Positions 15,318 to 22,193 of a stretch of DNA of 64,000 nucleotides are shown piece after piece. Made by a program: the position numbers and the translations under genes. The notes beneath the pieces were generated by a model. That model had not been told where the DNA came from, made no database searches, and saw nothing but the letters and a program-made list of their open reading frames with translations. Numbering within the stretch: position 1 is the first letter of the stretch; the number at the start of each line of letters is the position of its first letter. Location of the stretch: positions 186,001-250,000 of the forward strand of contig NZ_FOCX01000001.1 of NCBI RefSeq assembly GCF_900110215.1, given 5' to 3'. This stretch comes from Halorientalis persicus. Lineage in GTDB: Archaea > Halobacteriota > Halobacteria > Halobacteriales > Haloarculaceae.

Positions 15318-16066
15318 CGGTCCTCCTGTTCAGTTCCCGTGTCTACGTAGCGGGTGTTTCGTCCGCCGTCGGCTTGGACTAAAGTCGTCTGATCGTCGGG
15401 TACCTTCGGTGGGGCGGGCTGGTTGTTGTCTTGGGGAACCTCGGCGTCTCGGGTGTCGAGCGATTCGAGCCACGAACGGACGAGACAGCGGACGTAAGCG
15501 GCTGGAAGGGTGTTCTTGGCGAGGTGCTGCTTCGGGTAATCGCCACGAAAACCCTTTGTCGCCGCCCACCACTCTCTCGTCCGGTCGGAGTAGTAGTAGG
15601 GCGTGACAGTCTTCTCGCCAAGCGGCTGGTGCCGCGCCGGGGACCGAACGGGGAATGTGGTCTCGAAGGCCCGTTTGTAGGCCAGCGGAAGGCCGAACAT
15701 CCGGCCGTGGAGTACCGTCGGGTCCCGAAGGTCGTCCCGCGGTTTGTTCTCGATGACGTAGTCCTCGGCGACCCGTTCGGCGATCTCCCGGGCGCGGGGG
15801 ATCTGATTCTCGTGATCGTCAGGGTCCCCGCTGATGCTCGTCATGTCGCTCTCGTCGGTACACCGCGGGTGGAGTACCGCAAGGTCGAACTGACCGCTCG
15901 GTACTCGCTCCATCAGGTCGACGGCTACCGTCTCGGCGACGTGCGGGTTCGGTCGAGGGTCACGAGTCCACCGCGTGACAGTCCCAACAGTCGTCAACAC
16001 CTCCGACTCCACGGCGTGATCCGCGAAGGCGTGGAGGATCTGGAATCGGTCAGTGCCGTCCGTCAT
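15314..16066 (-). CDS. DNA cytosine-5 methyltransferase-like protein
   Basis: 250 residues. LHPRC matches the catalytic Pro-Cys motif IV of C5 methyltransferases, and VIENKPR matches motif VI. Between and after them, residues resemble halophage methyltransferase-like proteins (MFGLPLAYKRAFET, YYYSDRTREWW, HLAKNTLPAAYVRCL). The N-terminal FxGxGG cofactor motif is not recognisable, so the enzyme may be degenerate. The ATG read from 16066 is chosen because it overlaps the upstream stop. It probably modifies viral DNA, or once did. Confidence 0.65.
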   Translation of the reverse strand: MTDGTDRFQILHAFADHAVESEVLTTVGTVTRWTRDPRPNPHVAETVAVDLMERVPSGQFDLAVLHPRCTDESDMTSISGDPDDHENQIPRAREIAERVAEDYVIENKPRDDLRDPTVLHGRMFGLPLAYKRAFETTFPVRSPARHQPLGEKTVTPYYYSDRTREWWAATKGFRGDYPKQHLAKNTLPAAYVRCLVRSWLESLDTRDAEVPQDNNQPAPPKVPDDQTTLVQADGGRNTRYVDTGTEQEDR

Positions 16067-16299
16067 GAGTTCATCCACCTCCAGTAGCACTCACTGCTAC
16101 AGAACGGTCCAGCGAGACAGCCGGCAGCGGCCGCGTACTTCGTGGGAAAGTCCTTTTCGGGAACGTCACCGTCACAGACTCGACACTCGTCACGTTGCCG
16201 AACCTTCCGATTGTGGTCCCGCGCGTCCCGTTCCATAGCCGCCTGCTCGCGGAGCCGTGAGCGCTCAATACCGCCCGCACACTGAGCATCGTCACTCAT
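16063..16299 (-). CDS. Provirus CxxC/CxxxC zinc-ribbon protein
   Basis: 78 residues. CRVCDGD and GPFCSSECYWRW supply four cysteines for a treble-clef-like zinc site. The N-terminal half is a basic-acidic helix (RSRLREQAAMERDARDHNR). The ATG at 16299 overlaps the upstream stop by eight bases. Such small zinc ribbons are frequent in halovirus early regions, and the role is unknown. Confidence 0.55.
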   Translation of the reverse strand: MSDDAQCAGGIERSRLREQAAMERDARDHNRKVRQRDECRVCDGDVPEKDFPTKYAAAAGCLAGPFCSSECYWRWMNS

Positions 16300-16750
16300 T
16301 CCGATCACCGTCCTGAGGCGTCACTTCGTCGCGTGGCGTGAGCGGGGCCACTGCGACCCTGCCGCCCTTGACGGCCAGCAGGCCGGACCCATCGAGTTCG
16401 GCAATCACGTCCTCGCGGATGAGTTCTAACGGCTCGTTGGGATGGGTCTGCTGGCTCAGGATACTCTCGGCCTTCGAGACGGGCATCACCCGCTTTTCGT
16501 CCTCTCCGGCGAGCGCCAGGTAAGCGTCTTTCAGTTCGGGATTGCGGGGGAGGACGTACTCGGAGTTTGCCGAGGACGGCAGGAACTCGTCGAGTGCTTC
16601 CCGCAGAACTTCGCTCTTCTGGGCGTCGTGAGACTCCATGAACTGCTCGAAGCGGGCGGCCAGGTCGCCGGACAGCCGTGTCTCGGCGCGCAGGTCGCTC
16701 TTGTGCCGGTCGTTGGCCTCTGAGTCGCCCGGCAGGCGCGTCCCGCTCAT
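16292..16750 (-). CDS. Ribbon-helix-helix-like regulator
   Basis: 152 residues. The segment ETRLSGDLAARFEQFMES followed by QKSEVLREALDEFL (about residues 22-58) fits a ribbon-helix-helix DNA-binding fold, and the rest may be a ligand or oligomerisation domain. GGAGGACAGC precedes the ATG. The upstream 169-base gap contains inverted TGTCCGCA/TGCGGACA sites, which fits autoregulation. It is a candidate lysogeny or copy-number regulator. Confidence 0.55.
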   Translation of the reverse strand: MSGTRLPGDSEANDRHKSDLRAETRLSGDLAARFEQFMESHDAQKSEVLREALDEFLPSSANSEYVLPRNPELKDAYLALAGEDEKRVMPVSKAESILSQQTHPNEPLELIREDVIAELDGSGLLAVKGGRVAVAPLTPRDEVTPQDGDRNE

Positions 16751-16760
16751 GCTGTCCTCC

Positions 16761-16790
16761 TGTCCGCAGACACCGAAGCCTGTGCGGACA
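16761..16790. promoter_or_regulatory. TGTCCGCA/TGCGGACA inverted repeat
   Basis: Perfect eight-base arms separated by 14 bases lie just before the ribbon-helix-helix gene. A third copy of GCGGACA occurs near 16867-16873 in the same gap. The arrangement suits an operator for a dimeric repressor. Confidence 0.4.
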
Positions 16791-16919
16791 CAGATGAAAC
16801 GGGGGTCGCGCTCCCCCGCATCCGGGGGGTCCGATTTGACGGGTCGGTTTCGACTGCGCGGTATGGTGGCGGACACCCCCCTCCCCGTCCGCTCGGGAGT
16901 GGGTTGGGGCCTCCCCCCG

Positions 16920-17489
16920 TCACCGGCCCTCACCTCCGACTTTCTCGCGTGCCCAGCGAAGCAGGTTCCCGACAGTGCCGGGGCTTCGGTCAGTAAAGCG
17001 CGCGAACTCGCGGACACTCACGTCTCCGAGGTCGCAGGTGAGCCAGGCGTCGAGTTCGGCAGATGTGAGGTCGTCGGTCGGCAGGTCGGTTCGGTCGCCA
17101 TCGAGAGACAGCCAGCATGGTGGCGCTGGGTACTCCCGACCCGTGTCGAGGTGGTGAACGACGATCTCCCCGCGGACCCACTGCCACCACAAGCTGGCGA
17201 CGTGGCTGCACCACCCGTCGTTGTACCGATGGGCCTTGCAGTCGCACTCGGCGAGCAGATCCGCGCCGTCGAGCGCGAAGGTCACGCGATGGGGGTAGTC
17301 GCTCCCTTCCAGGTACACCATGCGCTCGGCGTCGTTGATCGGGCCGCCCCCGTCGGTCTCCTCCTGGGCACGCTGCCACGGCGTCGACAGCGTCCAGTCG
17401 TCGGGCATCGACAGCGTCGGCGTCCCGCCGAGTCGGTCCGGCAGGTCGTCGCTCGGGTCCCACGTCGGGGTGCGTGGCTGGCTGCTCAT
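16920..17489 (-). CDS. SWIM zinc-finger protein
   Basis: 189 residues. The centre has a SWIM finger, CDC followed ten residues later by CSH (ECDCKAHRYNDGWCSHV). The C-terminal half has a helix-turn-helix-like segment (VREFARFTDRSPGTVGNLLRWAREK). SWIM proteins bind nucleic acid or protein and are common in haloarchaeal plasmids and viruses. The ATG at 17489 was chosen because it forms ATGA with the stop of the upstream small gene. Confidence 0.65.
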   Translation of the reverse strand: MSSQPRTPTWDPSDDLPDRLGGTPTLSMPDDWTLSTPWQRAQEETDGGGPINDAERMVYLEGSDYPHRVTFALDGADLLAECDCKAHRYNDGWCSHVASLWWQWVRGEIVVHHLDTGREYPAPPCWLSLDGDRTDLPTDDLTSAELDAWLTCDLGDVSVREFARFTDRSPGTVGNLLRWAREKVGGEGR

Positions 17490-17608
17490 GGCCGACACAC
17501 CCCGTCATCGAGCGCCGGGCACAGCTTGTTGGGAACGTCGATGAAGCACCCGCAGAAGTCGCACACTGGCGGGTAATCGGCGTCGTCAGCGTCGGCCGCA
17601 CGGCTCAC
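17486..17608 (-). CDS. First gene of element: 40-residue zinc-binding protein
   Basis: The short frame starts with GTG and carries CDFCGC, then two further cysteines, suggesting one zinc site. A Shine-Dalgarno-like GAGGTGG lies a few bases upstream. It overlaps the SWIM gene as ATGA. It is the first gene after tRNA-Pro and opens the early unit. Confidence 0.5.
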   Translation of the reverse strand: MSRAADADDADYPPVCDFCGCFIDVPNKLCPALDDGVCRP

Positions 17609-17668
17609 GCTGACCACCTCGTTTCGGTGAGAAAGCGGCGAAGAAGGCCGCTATCCTTTATTTTGGAG
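17609..17668 (-). promoter_or_regulatory. Early promoter of provirus beside tRNA-Pro
   Basis: On the minus strand AAAATAAAGG begins within ten bases of the tRNA 3' end and could be a TATA element about 27 bases before a start near 17630. This leaves a roughly 22-base leader with GAGGTGG. An imperfect hairpin GCGGC/GCCGC lies at 17635-17651 and could stop tRNA transcription. Confidence 0.4.
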
Positions 17669-17739
17669 TGGGACCGCCGAGATTCGAACTCAGGTCCGAC
17701 GCACCCCATGCGCCGAGGATACCGCTACCCCACGGTCCC
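17669..17739 (-). tRNA. tRNA-Pro(GGG)
   Basis: A complete 71-base cloverleaf without intron or encoded CCA. Acceptor arms GGGACCG and CGGTCCC pair perfectly, the discriminator base is A, the T arm is CTGAG-TTCGAAT-CTCGG, and the anticodon loop ATGGGGT gives anticodon GGG (complement of 17705-17707). It lies just after cbf5 and marks the start of the provirus block. Confidence 0.95.
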
Positions 17740-17786
17740 GCAATTTGGATCACGAGGGTCCCCGGATTAAGGGTGTCGTTTTCCCG

Positions 17787-18689
17787 CTAAACCAGTACGC
17801 GTTCTAACTCGACGACGGTCCCCGACTCACCGTCGGGGTCACCCACCAGTCGACCGAGACAGATCGCCGCCCCGTTCGGGGTGTAGCAGGCCACGAGCGG
17901 TCGATCCGCCGCGTCGTCGGCATCGAGATCGGACTCGATTACGCCGGGCGCGTACACCGGCGCGCCCTCGGCGACCTGTTCGGCGGCGCTGGGGGCGATG
18001 GTCACGGACGGCAGGGGTTCCAGCGCGTACTCGGCGGGCCGGACGATCTCCCGGAGTGGTTCGGGGTCGTCGTCCTCGGTCCACCACGCGAGCGCGTCGG
18101 CGAGGTCCTCCAGCGTCACCAGATCCCGGTCGTCGAACTGGCCGGTACTGGTCCGCCGGAGATGGCCCATGTGCGCGCCCGTCCCGAGCGCCAGCCCGAG
18201 GTCGTGACAGAGTTTGCGGATGTACGTTCCACTCTCACAGCGGACTCGGAGGAGCGCGCGGCGGTCCTCGATTTCGAGCACGTCGAGGTCGTGGATCTCT
18301 CGAACCCGGAGCTGGCGCTTCACGGCGCTCTTTCGTGGCGGTTTCTGGTAAATCGGGCCATCGAACTCGGCGGCGACGGATTCGAGATCGGCGGGGGCCC
18401 GGCCGTGGAGTTCGAGGACGGCGACGTACTCCTTGACGGCGTCGTCGAACACCTGGGCCATGCGGGTGGCGTCGCCCAGCAGGAGGGGCAGACAGCCGGT
18501 AACCTTCGGGTCGAGCGTGCCGGCGTGGGCGACGCCGTCGATGCCGCCCGGGACGGCGTCGGCGACCATGTCCCGGACCCAGGCGGCGACCTGGTGGGCG
18601 GATGGGCCGGGCGGTTTGTCGAGGTTGACGACACCGAATTCGAGCAGATTGGGGATCGACCGGTCGTCGGGAGCGCCGCGGTCGGCCAT
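17787..18689 (-). CDS. truB: tRNA/rRNA pseudouridine synthase Cbf5
   Basis: 300 residues. The catalytic loop HAGTLDPKVTG places the nucleophilic Asp at residue 60. Other TruB motifs are NLDKPPGPSAHQV, YQKPPRKSAVKR and CESGTYIRKLCHDLG. The C-terminal 75 residues form a PUA domain. This is the archaeal Cbf5/TruB enzyme that converts uridine to pseudouridine in rRNA as the catalytic subunit of H/ACA RNPs and can also act on tRNA. The ATG read from 18689 overlaps the cmk stop (ATGA), so the genes are cotranscribed. Confidence 0.93.
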   Translation of the reverse strand: MADRGAPDDRSIPNLLEFGVVNLDKPPGPSAHQVAAWVRDMVADAVPGGIDGVAHAGTLDPKVTGCLPLLLGDATRMAQVFDDAVKEYVAVLELHGRAPADLESVAAEFDGPIYQKPPRKSAVKRQLRVREIHDLDVLEIEDRRALLRVRCESGTYIRKLCHDLGLALGTGAHMGHLRRTSTGQFDDRDLVTLEDLADALAWWTEDDDPEPLREIVRPAEYALEPLPSVTIAPSAAEQVAEGAPVYAPGVIESDLDADDAADRPLVACYTPNGAAICLGRLVGDPDGESGTVVELERVLV

Positions 18690-19267
18690 CAGAACTCGTA
18701 CCGGACGCCCTCGACGGGGTATTTGCCCTCGTCGCGGTCGGAGCTGTAGGACTCGGCGGCCGACAGCACGAGCGAGAGGCAGGCGTCGGCGTCCCAGCGG
18801 GCAGTGTTCACGGTCAGATCGTAGATCGAGCGGTCCTCGATGTCGATGCCGTAGTACTCCCGATAGCGCTGGGCCTCGCTGGCGGCGCGGGCGCGGGTCT
18901 CTTCGAGGACCTCGTCGAGGGGTTTGTCCTCGCGATCGGCGATACGGTCGGCCCGTACGTCGAGCGGGGCGTCGAGCCACACCCGGAGGTCGGCGTACTC
19001 GGCGGCCATCCAGCCGGCGAGTCGCGATTCCAGTACCAGGTCGGTCGACTCGCGGGCGGTCTCGCGGAGCCGGCGGTCCAGATCGCGGTCGATCTGGTCG
19101 TCTTCCTCGGCGAGTTCGTTGAACTCGACCAGCGAGTAGCCGCGGTCGTCTGCGAGCGCGCGGAAGATGTCACCCCCACTGACGTGCTCGTACCCGAGCG
19201 CGTCGGCCAGTCCCGCGGCGAGCGTACTCTTCCCGCTGCCCGCGGGGCCGGAGACGGTAATCAGCAT
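18689..19267 (-). CDS. cmk: Cytidylate kinase
   Basis: 192 residues, the length of archaeal-type CMP kinase. The P loop GPAGSGKS is at residues 7-14, and GGDIFR follows. It phosphorylates CMP and dCMP with ATP. Its position after an EMC3-like gene and before cbf5 matches the conserved haloarchaeal downstream segment of the spc operon. The C-terminal extension rich in Ser and Asp is ordinary for halophiles. Confidence 0.92.
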   Translation of the reverse strand: MLITVSGPAGSGKSTLAAGLADALGYEHVSGGDIFRALADDRGYSLVEFNELAEEDDQIDRDLDRRLRETARESTDLVLESRLAGWMAAEYADLRVWLDAPLDVRADRIADREDKPLDEVLEETRARAASEAQRYREYYGIDIEDRSIYDLTVNTARWDADACLSLVLSAAESYSSDRDEGKYPVEGVRYEF

Positions 19268-19341
19268 ATCAGACCTGCGGTGGTCGCGGTAAAAGAGGTT
19301 GTGTCTTCGGATCGGCCCGAGAAGGCTCGGGGAGTACCGCC

Positions 19342-20232
19342 TCAGGTCGGCGTCGTCTGGATGTTCAGCGACTTCCGGATGATCTGGGTAAAGCCCATCG
19401 AACAGAGGAAGTACCAGAGGATCCAGGCCTGGAGCGGGCCGAGGACGCCGTCGGTCCAGTTCACCGACCCGATCAGTGGCAGCGTGATAGTCTGGGGGTG
19501 GATCGACTGGTTGGGCGAGAGCAGCATCCAGTACATCCAGAGGAAGACCGGGATGGTCAGCAGCATGATCCAGACCATCGGCCGAATCTGCTCTTTGAAC
19601 ATTCCCATCTGGTCACCCATGGCCTCCATCTGTTCTTGCTGGATGCGGTCCAGGGCCTCCTCGTCGCCGCGTTCCTTGGCGTCTTTGCGGCGCTCCTGGA
19701 TCTCTTGCATCTGTTCCTGGTACTCGCTCATCTTGTCCATGTCCATCAGATTGGCCTGCAACAGCGTCGAGTACAGGCCAGTGAGCATGGCCAGGACCAT
19801 GACGACGACGTAGAAGGGAAGCATCGCCTCCAGCGGGCCAAAGAGCACGTCGAGACTCCCGCCGATAGCGTCCCGGACCGCCGGCAACGAGTAGCCGGCC
19901 ATCATCCCGAGCGCGCCGACGCCGGCCAGTTTGTCGTAGGACGACCACGAGGACTCCCCGTCGCCGTCGGCGGCCGCGTCGCTCACGTCGTCGTCGCTGA
20001 GCGCGTCGCGGACACCCTCGGGGTCGTCGACGACGAACCCGGACCCGTCGGCGTCGACGAGCAGTCCCTTCTCGATGAGGCGACCCCACTGGCCGCTGGT
20101 CATCTCGTCGCTGACGTCACTCCACTCGACGACCCCATCGTCCTCGACGACGTCGAGGACCGCTTCGAGCGCGTCCAGCAACGCCCCGTCTTCCCGGGCG
20201 AGCGACTCTACTTTCTCGGCGGTGCGTGGCAT
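19342..20232 (-). CDS. EMC3/DUF106 membrane insertase
   Basis: 296 residues. A soluble winged-helix-like N-terminus (about 1-75) is followed by an acidic linker. There are about four membrane helices, with a Met/Gln-rich coiled coil between the second and third (about residues 165-215). The family is archaeal DUF106, related to EMC3, TMCO1 and Oxa1/YidC, which insert membrane proteins. The ATG read from 20232 fits the usual MPRTAEKVE start, and a longer frame upstream is less likely. The gene lies between adk and cmk, the conserved order. Confidence 0.85.
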   Translation of the reverse strand: MPRTAEKVESLAREDGALLDALEAVLDVVEDDGVVEWSDVSDEMTSGQWGRLIEKGLLVDADGSGFVVDDPEGVRDALSDDDVSDAAADGDGESSWSSYDKLAGVGALGMMAGYSLPAVRDAIGGSLDVLFGPLEAMLPFYVVVMVLAMLTGLYSTLLQANLMDMDKMSEYQEQMQEIQERRKDAKERGDEEALDRIQQEQMEAMGDQMGMFKEQIRPMVWIMLLTIPVFLWMYWMLLSPNQSIHPQTITLPLIGSVNWTDGVLGPLQAWILWYFLCSMGFTQIIRKSLNIQTTPT

Positions 20233-20310
20233 TGTCGAAGCTCTAGGCACCACCGCTAATCAAGCTTTTACTCTCGATGCGGCGAAAACGGGATTTCGGA
20301 ACCGATCCGA

Positions 20311-20958
20311 TCAGACGCGCTCGTCGATGGCCGCCTCGATGGCCGCCCAGACCTCGTCGGGAGTCTGTTCGCCGTCGATCTCGACGAAGTCCTCACGGCC
20401 GCGGTAGTGGTCGATCACGGGCGCGGTGTTGTCTTCGAACACGTCCAGCCGGTTGTTCACCGACTCCTCGTTGTCGTCGTCGCGCTGGATCAACTCGCCG
20501 CCACACTCGTCACAGACGCCCTCCTCTTCGGGCTGGTCGAACTCGACGTGGTAGTTGGTGCCACAGTCGTCACAGACCCGGCGGCCGGTGAGCCGGTCGA
20601 CGAGTTCGTCGCGGCTGACTTCCAGCGAGAGGATCACGTCGAGGTCGGTCATGTCCGCGAGTTCCTTGGCCTGATCCATGTTGCGCGGGTAGCCGTCCAG
20701 CACGTACCCGTCGGCACTCTGGAGGGCCTCCTCGACGATGGCGTTGACCACGGCGTCGGGCACCAGATCGCCCGCCTCCATGTACTCGCGGGGCGTGTCG
20801 TACTCGGTGTCCATGTCCGAGATGTCCATGTCCTTGTTCGACCGCAGGGCGTCGCCGGTGGTGACGTGTTCCACGTCGAACTGGTCGGCGATCCGACTGC
20901 TCTGTGTCCCCTTGCCTGCGCCCGGCGGGCCGAGAATCAGCACGTGTGCGTCTGCCAT
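20311..20958 (-). CDS. adk: Adenylate kinase
   Basis: 215 residues. It has the P loop GPPGAGKGT at residues 10-18, the AMP-binding TTGDALR, and the motif DGYPRN. The LID domain carries four zinc cysteines (C129, C132, C149, C152). It interconverts ATP plus AMP and two ADP. In many archaea adk follows secY, but here about 9.7 kb separate them. Confidence 0.95.
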   Translation of the reverse strand: MADAHVLILGPPGAGKGTQSSRIADQFDVEHVTTGDALRSNKDMDISDMDTEYDTPREYMEAGDLVPDAVVNAIVEEALQSADGYVLDGYPRNMDQAKELADMTDLDVILSLEVSRDELVDRLTGRRVCDDCGTNYHVEFDQPEEEGVCDECGGELIQRDDDNEESVNNRLDVFEDNTAPVIDHYRGREDFVEIDGEQTPDEVWAAIEAAIDERV

Positions 20959-21054
20959 GTGACCGGCTTCTCCAGCCCGGGATTTGTACCTGACGTTCTC
21001 CGGCGACCGGCGACGAGCACGGTCGTTTTACCGCTGGCCCTCCTCGGTATGGTC

Positions 21055-21423
21055 ATGACAGCCGACGGTGAGCGCGCAATCGAGCGTCGGACCCGGATCG
21101 CCGAGGCCATCACGGCCCACCGTCGGGCCGGGAGCCAGTCGCCAGTCCTCGTCGCCGTCGCCGCCGACGATCCGCCGTACGTCGAGTACTGCGACCGCGA
21201 GATCGTCGTCCGCGTCGACGACGCGCAACGAGACCGACTCGACGCCCTGCTCGCCGAGTTTCCGGTGTTCAAGATCGCCCAGCCGGCGACCAGAAAAGCA
21301 CCCGACGGCGAGGTCCACGTCTCGGCCATCGCGGACCCGAAACACGCCGCCGACTTCCTCGATACCCTGTTTCTCGACGTATTCGACCGGCCCGACGACT
21401 ACGACCTCCGAATCGAGGGTTGA
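21055..21423 (+). CDS. Conserved hypothetical protein
   Basis: 122 residues from the ATG at 21055, with another ATG six bases upstream. A TATA-like GTTTTACC near 21028 is spaced for a transcript starting at the second ATG, which is why I chose it. The product is a small acidic protein with alternating strands and helices, ending DVFDRPDDYDLRIEG. No family is recognised. It lies upstream of and in the same direction as trkA. Confidence 0.6.
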   Translation: MTADGERAIERRTRIAEAITAHRRAGSQSPVLVAVAADDPPYVEYCDREIVVRVDDAQRDRLDALLAEFPVFKIAQPATRKAPDGEVHVSAIADPKHAADFLDTLFLDVFDRPDDYDLRIEG

Positions 21424-21462
21424 CAGGGTTCTACGGGTCCGTACGAGCCATCGCCGGACGAC

Positions 21463-21470
21463 ATAAATAC
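21463..21470 (+). promoter_or_regulatory. trkA-trkH TATA box
   Basis: CATAAATA lies about 45 bases before the trkA ATG, so transcription would start near 21492 and leave a 20-base leader. It drives the two-gene potassium uptake operon that follows. Confidence 0.5.
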
Positions 21471-21511
21471 AACGACAGATTTTCGACCGTCGGTTCTGAA
21501 CACCGGACCAG

Positions 21512-22192
21512 ATGTATATCGTCATCGTCGGTGCCGGTGACATCGGGACGCCCCTCATCGAGATCGCGACTGCGGGGGGCAACGAGGTCGTCGTCATCGA
21601 ACGCGACGAGGGCCGGGCCGAACGCGCGGCTTCCCAGTACGACTGTCTCGTCATCCAGGACGACGCGACGGTCAAGGAGACCCTGGAGGAGGCCGGAGCC
21701 ACACGGGCCGACGCCCTCATCAGCACGACCGATCAGGACGCCACGAACATCATGGTCTGTCTGCTGGCCCAGGAGTTGGAGGTCCCGGAAGTCGTCTCCG
21801 TCGTCCACAACCCCGAGCACATGAGTCTCTTCCGCCAGATCGGGGTCAACACGATGGAGAACCCCCAGCGGCTCATCGCCGAACACCTCTACCGGGCGGT
21901 CAAGCGCCCCTCCATCGTCGACTTCATGCGGATCGGCGAGCAGGCCGAGGTGTTCGAGATCACGGTGCAGCGCGGGGCTCCGATCGCCGGGCTGACGCTC
22001 TCGGAAGCCGCTGACGAGGGCTACATCGGCGGTGATATGCTGATCGTCGCCATCGAGCGCAACGGCGAGGGCGAGCCGATCACGCCGCGCGGGAACACGC
22101 AGATCGAGGTCGACGACCTGCTGACCGTGTACTCGGCGACCGGCGCGACGCCCGAGGTCACGGACGTGTTCGGTCACAAGGAAGACCATTGA
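21512..22192 (+). CDS. trkA: TrkA family RCK protein (potassium uptake gating subunit)
   Basis: 226 residues. An N-terminal RCK domain has the nucleotide-binding IVGAGDIG (5-12) and the acidic VVIERDE strand end. It is followed by an RCK_C domain with EITVQRGAPIAG and ITPRGNTQIEVDD. Such single-unit TrkA proteins form octameric rings that gate TrkH/KtrB channels in response to NADH/NAD or ATP/ADP. It is followed one base later by a trkH gene and is clearly its partner. Confidence 0.9.
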   Translation: MYIVIVGAGDIGTPLIEIATAGGNEVVVIERDEGRAERAASQYDCLVIQDDATVKETLEEAGATRADALISTTDQDATNIMVCLLAQELEVPEVVSVVHNPEHMSLFRQIGVNTMENPQRLIAEHLYRAVKRPSIVDFMRIGEQAEVFEITVQRGAPIAGLTLSEAADEGYIGGDMLIVAIERNGEGEPITPRGNTQIEVDDLLTVYSATGATPEVTDVFGHKEDH

Positions 22193-22193
22193 G

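Larger units (their letters stand above)
4836..17668 (-). mobile_element. Provirus-like element, SH1/SNJ1-type tailless icosahedral virus
   Basis: A contiguous block of 26 genes, all on the minus strand and mostly overlapping by 1-11 bases, begins 60 bases beyond tRNA-Pro. Its central order resembles the structural region of SH1-like haloviruses: large protein, small acidic and membrane proteins, packaging ATPase, small two-span protein, two capsid-like proteins of 166 and 240 residues, a run of small membrane proteins, and a spike-like protein. No terminase large subunit, portal, tail, integrase or replication gene is seen. At about 12.8 kb it is nearer the 16 kb SNJ1 than the 31 kb SH1. Borders are approximate because no flanking direct repeat was found. 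Confidence 0.7.
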
